Positions 62,511 to 64,000 of a stretch of DNA of 64,000 nucleotides are shown in pieces. A program made the position numbers and the translations under genes. Each line of letters opens with the position of its first letter. Positions within the stretch are counted from its first letter, which is position 1. The notes beneath the pieces are model-generated. The model was not told the origin of the DNA and did not search any database. It saw only the letters and a list, made by a program, of their open reading frames with translations. Source of the stretch: Streptomyces griseus subsp. griseus (GTDB lineage: Bacteria > Actinomycetota > Actinomycetes > Streptomycetales > Streptomycetaceae). Location: positions 434,001 to 498,000 of the forward strand of contig NZ_JOJE01000005.1 of NCBI RefSeq assembly GCF_000720255.1. The letters run 5' to 3'.

Positions 62511-63545
62511 ATGCCCGAACTGCGTGTCGTGGCCGTCTCGAATGACGGCACACGGCTGGTGCTGAAGGCTGCGGACAGCACGGAGTACACGCTTCCTATC
62601 GACGAGCGTCTGCGTGCCGCTGTTCGCGGTGACCGTCCCCGCCTCGGCCAGATCGAGATCGAGGTGGAGAGCCATCTCCGCCCCCGTGACATCCAGGCGC
62701 GTATACGTGCGGGTGCGACGGCGGAAGAGGTCGCCCAGATGGCCGGCATCCCCGTCGATCGCGTACGCCGCTTCGAGGGCCCCGTGCTGGCCGAGCGGGC
62801 GTTCATGGCGGAGCGGGCCCGCAAGACACCCGTCCGCCGCCCCGGCGAGAACGCCGCCGGACCTCAACTCGGCGAGGCCGTACAGGAACGACTGCTGCTG
62901 CGCGGCGCCGACAAGGACACCGTGCAGTGGGACTCCTGGCGCCGCGACGACGGCACCTGGGAAGTCCTCCTGGTCTACCTGGTCGCGGGCGAACCGCACT
63001 CGGCGAGCTGGACGTACGACCCTCCGCGGCGGCTCGTCCAGGCCGTGGACGACGAGGCGCGCTCGCTGATCGGCGAGTCCGACGACCTCGCCGCGCCCGA
63101 GCCCAGCTTCCCGTTCGTGCCACGCATCGCCCGGCTGCCGCGCGACCGTACGCTCGAGCGCGCCCCCGACCGGCCGAGCCTGCCGGCGCAGGCCTCCGAG
63201 CCGGTCGAGGAGAACACCGGCGAACGGGACTCGCTGACCAGCCTGTTGGAGGCCGTGCCCAGCTTCAGAGGCGACCTGGTCGTCCCGGAGCGGACGACGG
63301 AGTCCACGGAGGAACCGCCGGACGAACCGGCCGCCGCCGAGGAGGAGCCCCCGGCTCCCGCCGCATCGGCCGGTTCCGCGTACGCGGACGTCCTCATGCC
63401 CCGCTCGGTCGGCAGCCACCGCGACCGACTGGTCGGCTCCACCGACCGCCAGGCCGAGGCGGACGGGGTCCGCCCGGGACGCCGGGCGGCGGTCCCGAGC
63501 TGGGACGAGATCGTGTTCGGCACCCGGCGCAAGAAGCAGGAGTAG
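62511..63545 (+). CDS. sepH: Cell division protein SepH (DUF3071)
   Basis: A 344-residue protein. The N-terminal 60 residues (ELRVVAVSNDGTRLVLKAAD) and the following helix-turn-helix-like segment (LRPRDIQARIRAGATAEEVA, QMAGIPVDRVRRFEGPVLAE) form the DUF3071 domain of SepH. A long disordered middle is followed by the conserved C-terminal end PSWDEIVFGTRRKKQ. SepH binds and stabilises FtsZ during sporulation and vegetative division (known for S. venezuelae and M. smegmatis). ATG with GGGAGG upstream. Confidence 0.93.
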   Translation: MPELRVVAVSNDGTRLVLKAADSTEYTLPIDERLRAAVRGDRPRLGQIEIEVESHLRPRDIQARIRAGATAEEVAQMAGIPVDRVRRFEGPVLAERAFMAERARKTPVRRPGENAAGPQLGEAVQERLLLRGADKDTVQWDSWRRDDGTWEVLLVYLVAGEPHSASWTYDPPRRLVQAVDDEARSLIGESDDLAAPEPSFPFVPRIARLPRDRTLERAPDRPSLPAQASEPVEENTGERDSLTSLLEAVPSFRGDLVVPERTTESTEEPPDEPAAAEEEPPAPAASAGSAYADVLMPRSVGSHRDRLVGSTDRQAEADGVRPGRRAAVPSWDEIVFGTRRKKQE

Positions 63546-63562
63546 CCGACCGTACGAGGCGG

Positions 63563-63589
63563 GGGCCCGCGTCGAGGAGACGCGGGCCC
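63563..63589. terminator. Terminator between sepH and the sulfurtransferase gene
   Basis: An 11-bp perfect stem (63563-63573 with 63579-63589) and 5-base loop between convergent genes. Confidence 0.8.
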
Positions 63590-63614
63590 TGTCCGCATGC
63601 GTACCGGGGCGGGG

Positions 63615-64000
63615 CTACTGCGGGTCGGGCCCCACGGCGACCGGCCGGGAGGGGTCCGAGGACCACTCCGACCAGGATCCGACGTAGAGCGCCGCCGGAA
63701 CCCCGGCCACCGCCAGGGCCAGCACCTCGTGCGCCCCGGAGACGCCCGAACCGCAGTAGACGCCCACGGCGGTCCCGTCGGAGGCTCCCAACGCCTTGAA
63801 GCGGTCCCTGAGCTCCTCGGCGGGCAGGAACCGGCCGTCCGGCCCCACGTTCTCGGTGGTAGGCGCCGAAACCGCTCCGGGGATGTGCCCGCCGACCCGG
63901 TCGATCGGCTCCACCTCGCCGCGGTAGCGCTCCCCCGCGCGCGCGTCGAGGAGCACTCCGGAGCGGGCCAGCGCCGCGGCCTCGTCGGCGTCGAGGAGGT
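63615..64000 (-). CDS. Sulfurtransferase (rhodanese), 5' part beyond the window
   Basis: The last 128 codons of a two-domain thiosulfate/3-mercaptopyruvate sulfurtransferase. Visible are LLDARAGERYRGE, DRVGGHIPGAVSAP (rhodanese CH2A-like region), the active-site loop VYCGSGVSG with the sulfur-carrying cysteine, and VGSWSEWSSDPSRPV at the end. The CGSGV loop suggests the 3-mercaptopyruvate type. The start lies to the right of the window, so the N-terminal rhodanese domain is not seen. It is conserved next to sepH. Confidence 0.9.
   Translation of the reverse strand, partial: LLDADEAAALARSGVLLDARAGERYRGEVEPIDRVGGHIPGAVSAPTTENVGPDGRFLPAEELRDRFKALGASDGTAVGVYCGSGVSGAHEVLALAVAGVPAALYVGSWSEWSSDPSRPVAVGPDPQ

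Overview
The window is high-GC actinobacterial DNA, almost certainly Streptomyces. Supporting signs are the near-universal G/C in third codon positions, GTG starts, rare TTA codons, and a conserved block (sepH, coproporphyrin ferrochelatase, cutRS, dut, kdpDE, paired TrkA proteins) that I recognise from Streptomyces chromosomes. From memory, the same block flanks the red cluster in S. coelicolor, so this is a chromosomal neighbourhood known to accept insertions.

Layout. (1) 1-7.9 kb: the 3' part of an FAD/NAD(P)-binding protein gene coupled to an MFS transporter, a helicase remnant, then an AsnC/Lrp regulator facing an aminotransferase-PaaN operon that looks like phenylalanine/phenylacetaldehyde catabolism, and a lipoprotein gene. 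(2) 7.9-14.6 kb: a decayed zone with transposase scraps, a Doc-type toxin-antitoxin pair, an EF-hand protein, a cytoplasmic molybdenum oxidoreductase, and pseudogenes of an amine oxidase, mobile-element proteins and a GH127 arabinofuranosidase. (3) 14.7-27.1 kb: a hemicellulose-degrading locus of six secreted enzymes (GH62, GH27, two GH74, a CE3-like and a CE1-like esterase). Five of them carry ricin-type beta-trefoil lectin domains. There are three LacI-type palindromes and a dead sugar-binding-protein gene. (4) 27.2-39.3 kb: an RHS scrap, a PadR regulator facing an ABC exporter, XdhC and MmyB-like remnants, a LysR-tartrate dehydrogenase pair, a SpoIIE-type phosphatase, a malic enzyme and an IS630 remnant. 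(5) 39.2-64 kb: compact conserved core genes running to sepH and a sulfurtransferase cut by the window end.

The most notable structural observation concerns the TrmA-family RNA methyltransferase gene at the core/accessory border (39238-40575, minus strand). It has lost its normal C-terminus, including the segment that carries the general-base glutamate. A fragment encoding just such a C-terminus lies 30 kb away at 8882-8953, on the same strand and in the correct order. A 17-bp core built from a tandem 11-bp unit (GCGTCNAACGAGCGTCA) lies next to both ends and recurs at four internal positions, several of them where a truncated gene stops. The simplest reading is that a composite island accreted in the 3' end of this methyltransferase gene, using or leaving the 11-bp tandem as a junction scar. 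The alternative is that the motif is the end of an unrecognised dispersed element.

Within the island the secreted enzymes would act together on arabinoxylan, galactosylated and xyloglucan side chains. The uptake side is represented here only by the remnant of a solute-binding protein. No LacI regulator gene is in the window, so control must come from elsewhere.
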